From: Acidimicrobiaceae bacterium
GTDB lineage: Bacteria > Actinomycetota > Acidimicrobiia > Acidimicrobiales > Aldehydirespiratoraceae
Direction: 5' to 3'
NCBI GenBank assembly: GCA_026706815.1
Contig: JAPOYA010000001.1
Coordinates: forward strand, 1-64,000
DNA length: 64,000 nt
Shown here: piece after piece, positions 1 through 8,755 of the stretch
Layout of the letters: every line of letters begins with the position of its first letter
Position numbering within the stretch: position 1 is the first letter of the stretch
Notes under the pieces: model-generated
What the model was told of the DNA's origin: nothing
Databases searched by the model: none
What the model saw: the letters and a program-made list of their open reading frames with translations, nothing else
Position numbers and translations under genes: made by a program

Positions 1-25
1 GCCACCAAGGCTGCAACACACAAAA

Positions 26-85
26 ACCAGTCTCTACCAAACCCGGTGTGATTCAACCAGTCTCTACCAAACCCGGTGTGATTCA
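26..85. repeat. Perfect 30-bp tandem duplication (accagtctctaccaaacccggtgtgattca x2) at the 3' edge of an IS3-like transposase
   Basis: Two exact consecutive copies, 26-55 and 56-85; resembles 1284-1310 (gtctccacaaaaaggggggaacctca), a putative IS end. Confidence 0.9.
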
Positions 86-934
86 GAGAGGTTGGTTGTG
101 GGGGTTGGGGGTGTGGGCGTGTTCGTATTCTACTGGTGGGGCCATGCCGATTGCTGAGTGGAGCCGGTGCTGGTTGTGCCAGTCGTGGACCCATTGGGTG
201 ATCTCTTGGCGGGCCTGGGCTTTGGTGGCCCAGGAGCACTGGTCGATGGGTTCGTGTTGGAGGGTGGAGAAGAACGACTCGGCGGGGGCGTTGTCCAAGG
301 CGTTGCCGGTGCGTCCGGTGGATCGGGCGATGCCGAGCCGCCGGCAGGCTTCGGCGAAGGCTTTGGAGGTGTGTTGGGGGCCTTTGTCGGAATGGAAGAC
401 CACGCCGTCGATGTCGTCGCCTCTGGTGGCGGCTGCGGTGTTGATCGCGGCTTCGGCGAGCTCGGCGGTCGGGTGGCGGTCCGAGGTGGCGAACCCGGCT
501 ATGCGCCGCGAGCACAGGTCCAGCACCGTCGCCGCGAACACCGGACCCTGCGCGGTTTTGACCTCTTTGAAGCCGCCAAACTGTTTCTGGTTTATCGCCT
601 TGGCGCCGAAGTCGCGCCTCAACAGGTCCTCAGCAGCCACATTGGCGGGGTTCTGGCCGGTCAAGCCCCTCTTTTTGGGTTTGGGGCGGGCGCACAGCCC
701 CTGGCGGGCCATCGACGCCTCCACCGTCTTGTTCGACACCGCTATGCCGTCTCGGCGGAGCTGGGCTGTGACCCTGGGCGACCCGTAGGTCCCCTGAGAC
801 TCGCCGAACGCCCTGCCCACCTCGGGCGCCGAGAGCCCGGCGGGGCCTGCATCGGCGTCGGCGGCCGGTTGAGATGCTTGCAAAACGGGCTCCGGGACTC
901 CCCAGCGCCCGACACGCCACCGCATGAGGCACAC
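83..934 (-). pseudogene. IS3-family transposase OrfB (DDE core), N-terminus frameshifted
   Basis: DDE-type integrase motifs; start region lies in an alternate frame (630-983). Confidence 0.7.
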
Positions 935-979
935 CGTGACCGGTCCTCTGGGCAGCGATGAACCCGGCTGTCTCGGCTG

Positions 980-1264
980 TCACCGCGTCGCCCCGCTCAC
1001 CTGAACGACCGCGGATCGTTTGAGCACATCACGCTCCATCCGCGAAGCCGCGTTCTCCTCGCGCAACCGAACCAGCTCCGCCCGCTCATCAGAGCCCAAC
1101 CCACCGGCCCGCTCGACGCGATCCCCCTCGCGCCCAGTTGCCCAGCGCGCCCCCGTCCACGCCCAGTCCCCGGCGATCTCAGCCACCGGCTTGCCGGTCT
1201 CTTTGACGATCCGCACAGCCCCATCGCGGAACTCCCGATCGAAATTTCTTCGTGGTCTAGACAC
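980..1264 (-). CDS. IS3-family transposase OrfA (HTH)
   Basis: FDREFRDGAVRIVKETGKPVAEIAGD and leucine-rich LVRLREENAASRMERDVLKRSA. Confidence 0.75.
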   Translation of the reverse strand: MSRPRRNFDREFRDGAVRIVKETGKPVAEIAGDWAWTGARWATGREGDRVERAGGLGSDERAELVRLREENAASRMERDVLKRSAVVQVSGATR

Positions 1265-1328
1265 AGCTCCTCCTCATAGAGCACGTCTCCACAAAAAGGG
1301 GGGAACCTCACCTAATACGCGAAGCACC

Positions 1329-2591
1329 GGTTTTGCGCAGGCTCAAAGAGTTGGGGCGAGGATGGAAGTCGTGGGTGTGGGTTCGGGGCCGGCGCCGGTT
1401 TCGGGGCGGTGTTGGGCTGGGCAGGGACGGCACGCGGTGCGGGTGGTGTTGGCGTTGCGTGGGGGGTTGGGCACTTCGGTGGGCGCGGTGACGCGTGTGG
1501 CCCGTCGGCTGGGTTATGGGGTGGAGTCGGTGCGCGAGTGGGTGGCGCAGGCCGAGATCGGCGCCGGGAATCGGGCGGGTGTGGCCACCTCGGAGAGCGC
1601 TGAGCTGAAGCGGTTGCGGCAGGAGAACCGTGAGCTTCGCCGCGCGAACGAAATCTTACAGCGGGCCGCGGTTTTGCGGGACAGAAGAACAGGCGATGGG
1701 CATGATCGTCGAGTTCATCGACCAGGACCGGGCCGAGTCCGTCTGTGTTGTTTCGCGGGCGGCTCGACGTGTTGGTCGGCGAGGCGCCGCCCGCCGTCGC
1801 AGCGGTCGAAGCGTGATGCGGTGATGACGCCGATGCGGCTGGCGTTGTGGCAGGCCTACTACTCGGTCTATGGGGCAAGCTAGCTGTGGATCGCGGCACG
1901 GCGCGCCGGGCGCGGCATCGGCCGCGACCAGATCGCCCGGCTGATGAGACTGCTCGATATCCGGGGCGTCAAGCGGGAGAAGCGGGCGCGCGCCGCCGTG
2001 GCGGACCCCGCGGCGACACGACCCCCCGATCTCGTCGAGCGGGACTTCACCGCCGATGCCCCGAACCGGTTGTGGGCCGCGGACCTCACCCAGGCCGCCG
2101 CCCGCTCCGGGGCCGCCTATGCCTGTTTCATCACCGACGCCCACAGCCGCCGCATCGCGGGCTGGAGAGCCGCCGCCACGGCGACCCAGATGGCCCTCGA
2201 CGCTTTGGAGACGGCCCGCCGGAACCGAGGCCCCCGCCTCGAAGGACTCGTCGCCCACGCCGACGCCGGCAGCTCACCAGCATCCGCCACGGCGAACGCC
2301 TCGACGACACCGGCGCCACACTATCGATCAGATCAGCCGGCGGCTCCTACGACAACGCCCTCGCCGAGGCCGCGAACGCGCTCTACAAGACCGAGCCCGC
2401 GCGCGGCCCCGGCCACAGACCCCGGCGCAGCCTCAACGACATCGAACCCGCCACCCCGGGCCGGGCGCACTGGTGGAACACCCACCGCACCCACAGCCAC
2501 CCCAACGACCCCCCGCCCGAAGAGCTCGAAACCGCCCACACCGCCCGACAGACCGACAAGAAAAACCCAAACACTCAGCCCGCGCAAAACC
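1329..2591 (+). mobile_element. Second IS3-family element, degenerate, with terminal inverted repeat ggttttgcgc (1329-1338) / gcgcaaaacc (2582-2591)
   Basis: OrfA-like HTH/leucine zipper (1362-1680: SVGAVTRVARRLGYGVESVREWVAQAEI... LKRLRQENRELRRANEIL); OrfB split over frames 1944-2594 and 1847-2599 (LVAHADAGS // QLTSIRHGERLDDTGATLSIRSAGGSYDNALAEA). Confidence 0.75.
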
Positions 2592-2643
2592 TAGGGTGAA
2601 TCAGCCGTAGTCTTGCATTGCTTCTGGATCAAATTCTTCATGC

Positions 2644-2901
2644 CTAGCAGCTGCGCATCGTCTCATGCTCTGCGAGGATCACTTCCAACCGCGCGCCGGC
2701 GATCAGGCCAGCGATGTGGTCGTGGTCCTCGCCGGCCTCGTGAGCCGCCGCGTGCTCCTCTGCGAGTTCTCCGAAATACTGTTCTGCGAGAACCTGCGAC
2801 TCAGCTGCCCGCTCGCACGCTTCTTGGTCATAGGAGCCGCAGCCGATTATTGCAAGACCTGACGCTAAAATAGCTGCGACCCCCTTTATTGAGGCGGTCA
2901 C
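2644..2901 (-). CDS. Putative small lipoprotein (GTG start)
   Basis: VTASIKGVAAILASGLAIIGCGSYDQ lipobox-like; GTGA overlap with the upstream gene. Confidence 0.55.
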   Translation of the reverse strand: MTASIKGVAAILASGLAIIGCGSYDQEACERAAESQVLAEQYFGELAEEHAAAHEAGEDHDHIAGLIAGARLEVILAEHETMRSC

Positions 2902-3179
2902 TCTCGCTTGAGGGGATAGGCGTCGCGTCCCCAAACGATCCACGCGAACCACGGGATCGCCGTGAGCAGCACCACGGCTACGGGAACCATGATCTGCAAG
3001 AGCAAAGAGTACTGGTAGACGCTGACGGGGATCACGACTCCCGCAATGCCAGCCAGTGTGGTAAGCCAACAAACGGCGAACTCGCGATGGCTTCGCGCCC
3101 AAATTCCCTGGAGAGGAGATTCGTGTTTTGTGCAGCGAATCTCGTGTCGGTACTTGTGAATCGCTTCTTTGATGCTCAT
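2898..3179 (-). CDS. Small membrane protein, about 2 TM segments
   Basis: MSIKEAIHKY...CWLTTLAGIAGVVIPVSVYQYSLLLQIMVPVAVVLLTAIPWFAWIVW; ATGA overlap with the upstream gene. Confidence 0.55.
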   Translation of the reverse strand: MSIKEAIHKYRHEIRCTKHESPLQGIWARSHREFAVCWLTTLAGIAGVVIPVSVYQYSLLLQIMVPVAVVLLTAIPWFAWIVWGRDAYPLKRE

Positions 3180-3577
3180 CGCGAAACTCCTCCGGTCAGT
3201 GCTCCGCACGCAGCAGCGGCCACGAGCATACCAGCGGGAGACAGCGGGGAAGCCACACCCGCGCACAGTGTTGCAGCAGAGCCGCCGACCAAGGCGCGTT
3301 CCCACCAGTGCAGGTGGGAGACGTTCACGCACACTCGCCGCCAGCGCGTAACCGTGCTAGTCGTCCATTCGCCTCCAGATCGGGTCCGGGTCGTGACCGT
3401 GGTGGGCTCCCATGTGCACGACGTTTGGGTGTGTGCGGATGCTGTTTCTGTGCTGTCATCGATCAGCGGGATTGACGCTGGCACAGGCACCACCGCCAGA
3501 CTCGTCGCGAGTACGACTGTGGCGAGCGCCAGTGAGATGGCCTTCCCGGGAAGGCCGATGGAAAGCAGACCAAGCAT
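3176..3577 (-). CDS. Small secreted protein with signal peptide and Gly/Ala-rich hydrophobic C-terminus
   Basis: Strong RBS (aaggaggaaccaATG); MLGLLSIGLPGKAISLALATVVLATSLAVVPVPAS...WWERALVGGSAATLCAGVASPLSPAGMLVAAAACGALTGGVSR. Confidence 0.6.
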   Translation of the reverse strand: MLGLLSIGLPGKAISLALATVVLATSLAVVPVPASIPLIDDSTETASAHTQTSCTWEPTTVTTRTRSGGEWTTSTVTRWRRVCVNVSHLHWWERALVGGSAATLCAGVASPLSPAGMLVAAAACGALTGGVSR

Positions 3578-3684
3578 TGGTTCCTCCTTCTGTGCGGCGC
3601 GATAGCGCTGCGTTCTTGGCAAGCCGAGAAGCTAACCCAAGACAGGAGGCGTGTCAACACTAGGTGGCTCCCCCCGACAAGGAG

Positions 3685-3779
3685 GTCTGCTTTCTGCCAA
3701 GAACGCAAGCGCAACCGAACCGGAGGGAGCCATGCTCAACTCCTTGTTTCGGTTGCGAGAGTTCTTGGCATCAGCAGAC
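3685..3779. repeat. Long imperfect inverted repeat / hairpin (arms 3685-3719 and 3748-3779)
   Basis: gtctgct-ttc-tgccaagaacgcaagcgcaaccgaa pairs with ttcggttgcgagagttcttggca-tc-agcagac; a third partial copy (gcgttcttggca) near 3610-3621. Confidence 0.75.
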
Positions 3780-3850
3780 TAGCTGTCAGCCATCCCATGT
3801 GCGACACATGTCTAATTTCGTTCGTTGCCAAAGATGCCGGTCGGTTGGAA

Positions 3851-6157
3851 TTACCGGCTCAGGTGGGTGGCGACGGCGACGGCGGCGGCGCCGATGATCG
3901 AGGCGATGACGACGGCCGCCCAGGCTGGGCTTGGTGGGAGGTCCAACTGGAAGTAGTCGCGGGAGAACGACCAGGACAGCGTCAACACATAGACGCCGGT
4001 CATCGCGATCGGCAGGGCGATCTTCGCCGGTTTGAGCGGCAGGCTGACGAGCACCAGGATCACCAGCACGATCGCCAGCAGAGTGGCGGTAGAGGCAGTG
4101 CGGGCCTCGGCCAGAGACACGTCGGGCATTCGCCTCACGACTTCGTACAACGCATAGGTCACCGCCCCGGCGATGAATCCGGCGGGCAGCGAGAAGCGCA
4201 GCACTCGTCTCAGAAAACCGGGTCGCACAAGGGCGTCGTTGGGGGCTAGGGCCAAGAAGAAGCCGGGCACGCCGATCGAGAAGGTGCCGATGAGGGTGAG
4301 TTGGCGGGGCAGGAACGGGAACGGCGCGCCGATGATGCTGGCCAGAGCTGTGAGCAGCACTGCGTAGGCGGCTTTGGTGATGAACAGGTTGGCCACCCGC
4401 TCGATGTTGTTGATGACCCGGCGGCCTTCGGCCAGCACGCGGGGGAGCGTGGAGAACTTGTTGTCGAGCAACACCAACTGGGCGACCGCCCGGGTCGAGG
4501 ATGACCCTGCGCCCATGGCAATTCCCATGTCGGCGTCCTTGAGGGCCAGAACGTCGTTGACGCCGTCGCCGGTCATCGCCACGGTCCGGCCCCTGTTCTG
4601 CAGGGCGTGCACCATCGCCCGCTTCTGATGAGGGGTCACCCGGCCGAACACGGTGCCGGCCTCGAGGATGTCGGCGAAGTCGTCTGGCTCGGTCGGCAGA
4701 TCGCGTGCGTCGATGAAAGCGTCGGCGCCCTCTATTCCTGCCCGACGGGCTACCGCTGCGACTGTCGCGGGGTTGTCGCCGGAGATGACTTTGAGGTCCA
4801 CGCCCTGCTCACCGAAGAAGGCGAGTATCTCCGGGGCGTCGCTGCGCACAGTGTCTTCGAGATGCACCAGCGCCACACCCTGAACCGAGGCGGGCAGGGC
4901 CTCTTCGCTCCAAGGCTCATCGGAGCGGGCGACGAGGAGCACACGGGTTCCGGCAGCGGCGATCTGCGCGGCCCTGTCGCGGCCGTCGGCGTCGTCTTCG
5001 TTGAAGAGGATGTCGGGCGCGCCGAGGAAATAGCAGCCGCGGTCTGCGAACGAGGCCGCAGCCCATTTGCGGGCCGACGAGAACGGCAGGCTCTCGTCCA
5101 GCGTCCAATCCTGCGGCTCCACGTGACTTGACGCAATCGCTGCGAGAGTCGCGTTGGGCGCCGGATCGGTTGCTGCCAACGCTCCGAGGGCGTCGGCAGC
5201 GTGCTGAGGGGTGAACGAGCCGAGTGGTTCGACCAGGCCCAGAGAGATCTCGCCGGTAGTGATCGTGCCGGTCTTGTCGAGGCAGAGCGTGTCGACCCGG
5301 GCCAGCAACTCCACCGAGGCCAGTTCCTTGGCGAGCGCCCGGCGACGGGCCAGAGCGATCACGCCGGTGACGAAGCTCAGCGAGGTGAGCAGCACAAGGC
5401 CGTCGGGGACCATGGCGACGGCCGCGGCGACCGTTGCCTGCAGCGCTTCCTGCCAGGCGTCCAACTCGGCGAGCTGACGCAACAGCAGCAGGAAGGCAGT
5501 CGGGGGAATGATCCACGACAACCAGCGCAGGATTACGTTGACCCCGCGCCGCAGCTCGCTGTGGGCGAGTTTGAATCGACGGGCGTCCTCGGACAACTTC
5601 GCGGCGTAGGATTCGGCGCCCACGCGGGTGGCTCGGTACATTCCCGAGCCGGCGGAGACGAACGAACCCGACAGCACTTCGCTGCCGGCGGTCTTCTCGA
5701 CGGCGTCGGCTTCTCCGGTGAGCAGCGATTCGTCGATCTCCAAGCCCAGACCGGAGATCACTTCGCCGTCGACGACCACCTGGTCGCCTGGCGCCAGTTC
5801 CAAGACGTCGTCGGCGACGACGCCGCTGACCCCTATCTCGGAGGTTTCGCCGTTTCGTCGAACCCGTGCTTTGGGCGCCGACAGCACCGCCAGCGCGTTG
5901 AGGGTGCGCCGGGCCTGCAGTTCCTGGGCAATGCCTATCACGCTGTTGCTCACGACGACGCCGGCGAAGAGTGCGTCTGCGGGGTATCCGGCTGTCAGGA
6001 TCAGCACCAGCAGAGTGGTGATGATGCCGTTGACCGGTGTCAGAACGTTGGCTTTGACGATCTGGGAGAAAGACCGGACGGGAGCGTCGGGGACGTCGTT
6101 GACGAGCCCTTCGGCGACTCGTTCTTCGACTTGGGCAGTGGTGAGTCCACTGATCAC
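3851..6157 (-). CDS. Cation-transporting P-type ATPase (CtpE-like)
   Basis: DKTGTIT phosphorylation motif, TGDGVND, GLTTAQVEERVAEGLVNDVP N-term; GTG start at 6157 overlapping the NUDIX stop. Confidence 0.85.
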   Translation of the reverse strand: MISGLTTAQVEERVAEGLVNDVPDAPVRSFSQIVKANVLTPVNGIITTLLVLILTAGYPADALFAGVVVSNSVIGIAQELQARRTLNALAVLSAPKARVRRNGETSEIGVSGVVADDVLELAPGDQVVVDGEVISGLGLEIDESLLTGEADAVEKTAGSEVLSGSFVSAGSGMYRATRVGAESYAAKLSEDARRFKLAHSELRRGVNVILRWLSWIIPPTAFLLLLRQLAELDAWQEALQATVAAAVAMVPDGLVLLTSLSFVTGVIALARRRALAKELASVELLARVDTLCLDKTGTITTGEISLGLVEPLGSFTPQHAADALGALAATDPAPNATLAAIASSHVEPQDWTLDESLPFSSARKWAAASFADRGCYFLGAPDILFNEDDADGRDRAAQIAAAGTRVLLVARSDEPWSEEALPASVQGVALVHLEDTVRSDAPEILAFFGEQGVDLKVISGDNPATVAAVARRAGIEGADAFIDARDLPTEPDDFADILEAGTVFGRVTPHQKRAMVHALQNRGRTVAMTGDGVNDVLALKDADMGIAMGAGSSSTRAVAQLVLLDNKFSTLPRVLAEGRRVINNIERVANLFITKAAYAVLLTALASIIGAPFPFLPRQLTLIGTFSIGVPGFFLALAPNDALVRPGFLRRVLRFSLPAGFIAGAVTYALYEVVRRMPDVSLAEARTASTATLLAIVLVILVLVSLPLKPAKIALPIAMTGVYVLTLSWSFSRDYFQLDLPPSPAWAAVVIASIIGAAAVAVATHLSR

Positions 6158-6978
6158 GGTCGCGGAGTCTCCGAATCTTGTGCCGGGTCTTGGCCTGGAG
6201 CTGGTCCAAGGCCCTCTTCGAGGGTGTCGACGTAGCGATAGCCGTCGGGGAACATCTCCAATCGATGCCTTGGGCCTCCGAGCGTCGCATCGTTGGCCTC
6301 GTAACCGCCGTCGCCGGCCCACATGGCCACGGGGCCCTGTTCAGAGTTGCCGATGCGGGTTGCGTGGTGCCGGGGTGTGCGGGTCTTGAGGTAGTCCAAA
6401 GCGGCTTCGGCGCTGTTGTGCCCACGGAGGGTGGCCAGAGTCACCCATGTCGGTGGAGCGAGCTCGACCTCGCCTTCATGATGGCGTTGCAGGCAGGCCT
6501 TCGGGGTCATCCATTCACCCTCGACGATCTCTCCCTCATCGACTCTCACCGCCCCCTCATCGTCGCGCCGGTCTTTCACACGCGCCGCGAAGAACCAGGT
6601 GGCATAACGTTTCGGAGCGATTGCCGGAGGGATCCAGTGAGCGAAGATCACCATTGAGTCGGGGTCGACATCGATCTCGGCCTCCTCATGGGCCTCGCGG
6701 GCTGCGGCATTGCGAGCCGCGGCCACGTCGTCGAGGGTTGTGCCACCGGCGCCGATGCGGTCGCTGTCGTCGACGCGTCCGCCGGGGAACACCCACATGC
6801 CCCCGAAGGCGATCTTCGAGTTCTTGCGCAGCATCAGGGTCTCGATGCCGTCTTCGGCGTTGCGCAGCAGCACGACGGTGGCCGCAGCGATAGCGGGCGA
6901 GTCGCCGTGCTCGTGTGCGTATCGGGCCCACTCCCGAAACCGCGCGTAGTCAGCCGCGACCCGATCCGAGGTGCTCAT
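6154..6978 (-). CDS. NUDIX hydrolase family protein
   Basis: MWVFPGGRVDDSD...AAAREAHEEAEI NUDIX-box-like. Confidence 0.8.
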   Translation of the reverse strand: MSTSDRVAADYARFREWARYAHEHGDSPAIAAATVVLLRNAEDGIETLMLRKNSKIAFGGMWVFPGGRVDDSDRIGAGGTTLDDVAAARNAAAREAHEEAEIDVDPDSMVIFAHWIPPAIAPKRYATWFFAARVKDRRDDEGAVRVDEGEIVEGEWMTPKACLQRHHEGEVELAPPTWVTLATLRGHNSAEAALDYLKTRTPRHHATRIGNSEQGPVAMWAGDGGYEANDATLGGPRHRLEMFPDGYRYVDTLEEGLGPAPGQDPAQDSETPRP

Positions 6979-7017
6979 CGGACTGGGCTCATCGGGCTGG
7001 TCCCATCGGGTCGCCGT

Positions 7018-8208
7018 TCACTGGATCACCCCGGCCTCACGGAGCTCGTCGATCCGGTCGCCCCAGCCGTACTCGGTCAGGACTTCGTCGGTATGGGCGC
7101 CGAGCACGGGTGCTTCAGGCGAACGTATCTCTGCTGCGGTCTTGGCGAAGCGCGCCGGCGGACGCGTCTGTCGGACACGGCCCAACACAGGGCTCTCGTG
7201 CGTCTCGAAGGTCTCGTTGTGTAGCACCTGGGGGTCTTCGGCCACCTGGTCCACGCCGAGCACCACACCGAAGGGCACATCGTTGGACTCCATTGCCGCG
7301 GTTGCCTCGGCCAGAGTGCGGGTTTCCGCCGACGCGTACACCTCGCGCATCAGGGCGCTCATCTCCTCTTTGTTCTGCACGCGGTCGGCCATCGTGGCCA
7401 GCAGCGGGTTCGACGAGTCGACGTCGAATGAGGCGGCGATGCCGTGGAACTCGGCGTCTGTCACCGGGGTGACCACGATGAACCCGTCGAGCAGTCGCAT
7501 CGCCTTCTGCTGTGCGGCGAACGACTGCGAGACATGCGGCATGTCGTTGTCGAGGAGTATCTCGTGACCTGCTGCATCGGCGAAGAGGAAACTGATGACC
7601 GAGTCGAGCATTGAGCATTCGACAACCTGCCCCCCGGCGCCGCGCTCACGGGCCAACAGGGCCGCAGTCATTGCCTGACACGCGGTGTAGGCGGTGATCT
7701 TGTCGGCGGCGACCTGGCGAAGGAAGGCCGGTTCGTCGTCGTGCAACCCCATTTGCGAGGCAGCCAGGCCCGCTTGGGCCTGCACGACTGAGTCGTAGAC
7801 TCGGCGATGGGCATATGGGCCGGTCTGTCCGAACCCCGAGAGGGCGGCGATGACGAGGTCCGGGTTGCGGGCAAGCAGGTTGTCGGCGCCGAGTCCCATG
7901 CGATCCAGCGCTCCGGGACGCATGTTCTGCACGAACAGGTCGGCGCCGGCCGCGAGGTCGAGCACGATGTCGCGCCCGCGTTCATCGCGGGCGTCCACCG
8001 CGATCGCCCGCTTGCCTCGATTGCAGATCTGGAACATGGCGGAGATGCCCGCTTTGCTCACACCGACGTAGCGGCACTGGTCGCCGAAACCCGGCAGCTC
8101 GACTTTTATCGCCTCTGCGCCTTGGTCGACCAGCATCCCAACAGCCAGCGGCCCGGTCAGAGCCACCGACAGCTCCACGATCTTGATGCCGTCGAGCGGT
8201 CCGCTCAT
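7018..8208 (-). CDS. CaiB/BaiF family (family III) CoA-transferase
   Basis: LDGIKIVELSVALTGPLAVGMLVDQGAEAIKVELPGFGDQCRY; FVQNMRPGALDRMGLGADNL. Confidence 0.9.
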   Translation of the reverse strand: MSGPLDGIKIVELSVALTGPLAVGMLVDQGAEAIKVELPGFGDQCRYVGVSKAGISAMFQICNRGKRAIAVDARDERGRDIVLDLAAGADLFVQNMRPGALDRMGLGADNLLARNPDLVIAALSGFGQTGPYAHRRVYDSVVQAQAGLAASQMGLHDDEPAFLRQVAADKITAYTACQAMTAALLARERGAGGQVVECSMLDSVISFLFADAAGHEILLDNDMPHVSQSFAAQQKAMRLLDGFIVVTPVTDAEFHGIAASFDVDSSNPLLATMADRVQNKEEMSALMREVYASAETRTLAEATAAMESNDVPFGVVLGVDQVAEDPQVLHNETFETHESPVLGRVRQTRPPARFAKTAAEIRSPEAPVLGAHTDEVLTEYGWGDRIDELREAGVIQ

Positions 8209-8251
8209 CGGGGCTCCCTTCGGCGGGTCGGGTTCACCGGCTCTCGGCGCC

Positions 8252-8719
8252 TCACGGGGTGGTGAGGTTGTCCGGCATACCGGAGAAGTAGGCCGATTCT
8301 TCTATGAGTTTCCGGCTGCGCCACCCTTCGGGTGTGCGGACGAGTTCGTGGTGGTACCACCCGCCGGTCTGCCAGACAGACTTGTCGGGCATCACCATCG
8401 GATTGTGGAACATGGCTTCGGCGGCGGCGTTGTCGCCGTCGATGTCGATGTCGAAGTTGGCGACGAGGTGCTGGGTGGCTGGAAACTGGCCGAGGGCCGC
8501 ATCGAGCCAGGCGACCATCTCCTCCACACCGCCGGCGGTTCCGCCGGCGGAGGTGTAGTCGATGAAGGCGTCTCCAGTGAATACCGAGCGGTACAGGTCC
8601 CAGTCCCTGCGGTCGACTGCCTTGGCGTAGCGGGTGGTCAGCGTCTGTATCTCGAGGTGGTCGGAGATCTCTTGCAAGTCCATCTCAGCAGGGTAGGCGA
8701 TCACACTGACAGTGGGCAC
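8252..8719 (-). CDS. SnoaL/NTF2-like domain protein
   Basis: EISDHLEIQTLTTRYAKAVDRRDWDLYRSVFTGDAFIDYTSAGG. Confidence 0.8.
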   Translation of the reverse strand: MPTVSVIAYPAEMDLQEISDHLEIQTLTTRYAKAVDRRDWDLYRSVFTGDAFIDYTSAGGTAGGVEEMVAWLDAALGQFPATQHLVANFDIDIDGDNAAAEAMFHNPMVMPDKSVWQTGGWYHHELVRTPEGWRSRKLIEESAYFSGMPDNLTTP

Positions 8720-8755
8720 TTTTCAGGCCCTTGGGCATTTCAGGACCTGTGCGCT

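Larger units (their letters stand above)
83..1310 (-). mobile_element. IS3-family insertion sequence, degenerate (orfA 980-1264; orfB split between 630-983 and 83-934)
   Basis: OrfA MSRPRRNFDREFRDGAVRIVKETGKPVAEIA; OrfB DDE integrase core (FHSDKGPQHTS, GNALDNAPAESFFSTLQHE). OrfB N-term (MTAETAGFIAAQRTGHGVPHAVACRALG) is in a different frame from the rest, suggesting a frameshift near position 900. Confidence 0.8.

Noticed and set aside
26-85. Possible CRISPR repeat (30-bp identical copies)
   Set aside because: Copies are directly adjacent without spacer and only two exist; better explained as IS-end duplication.
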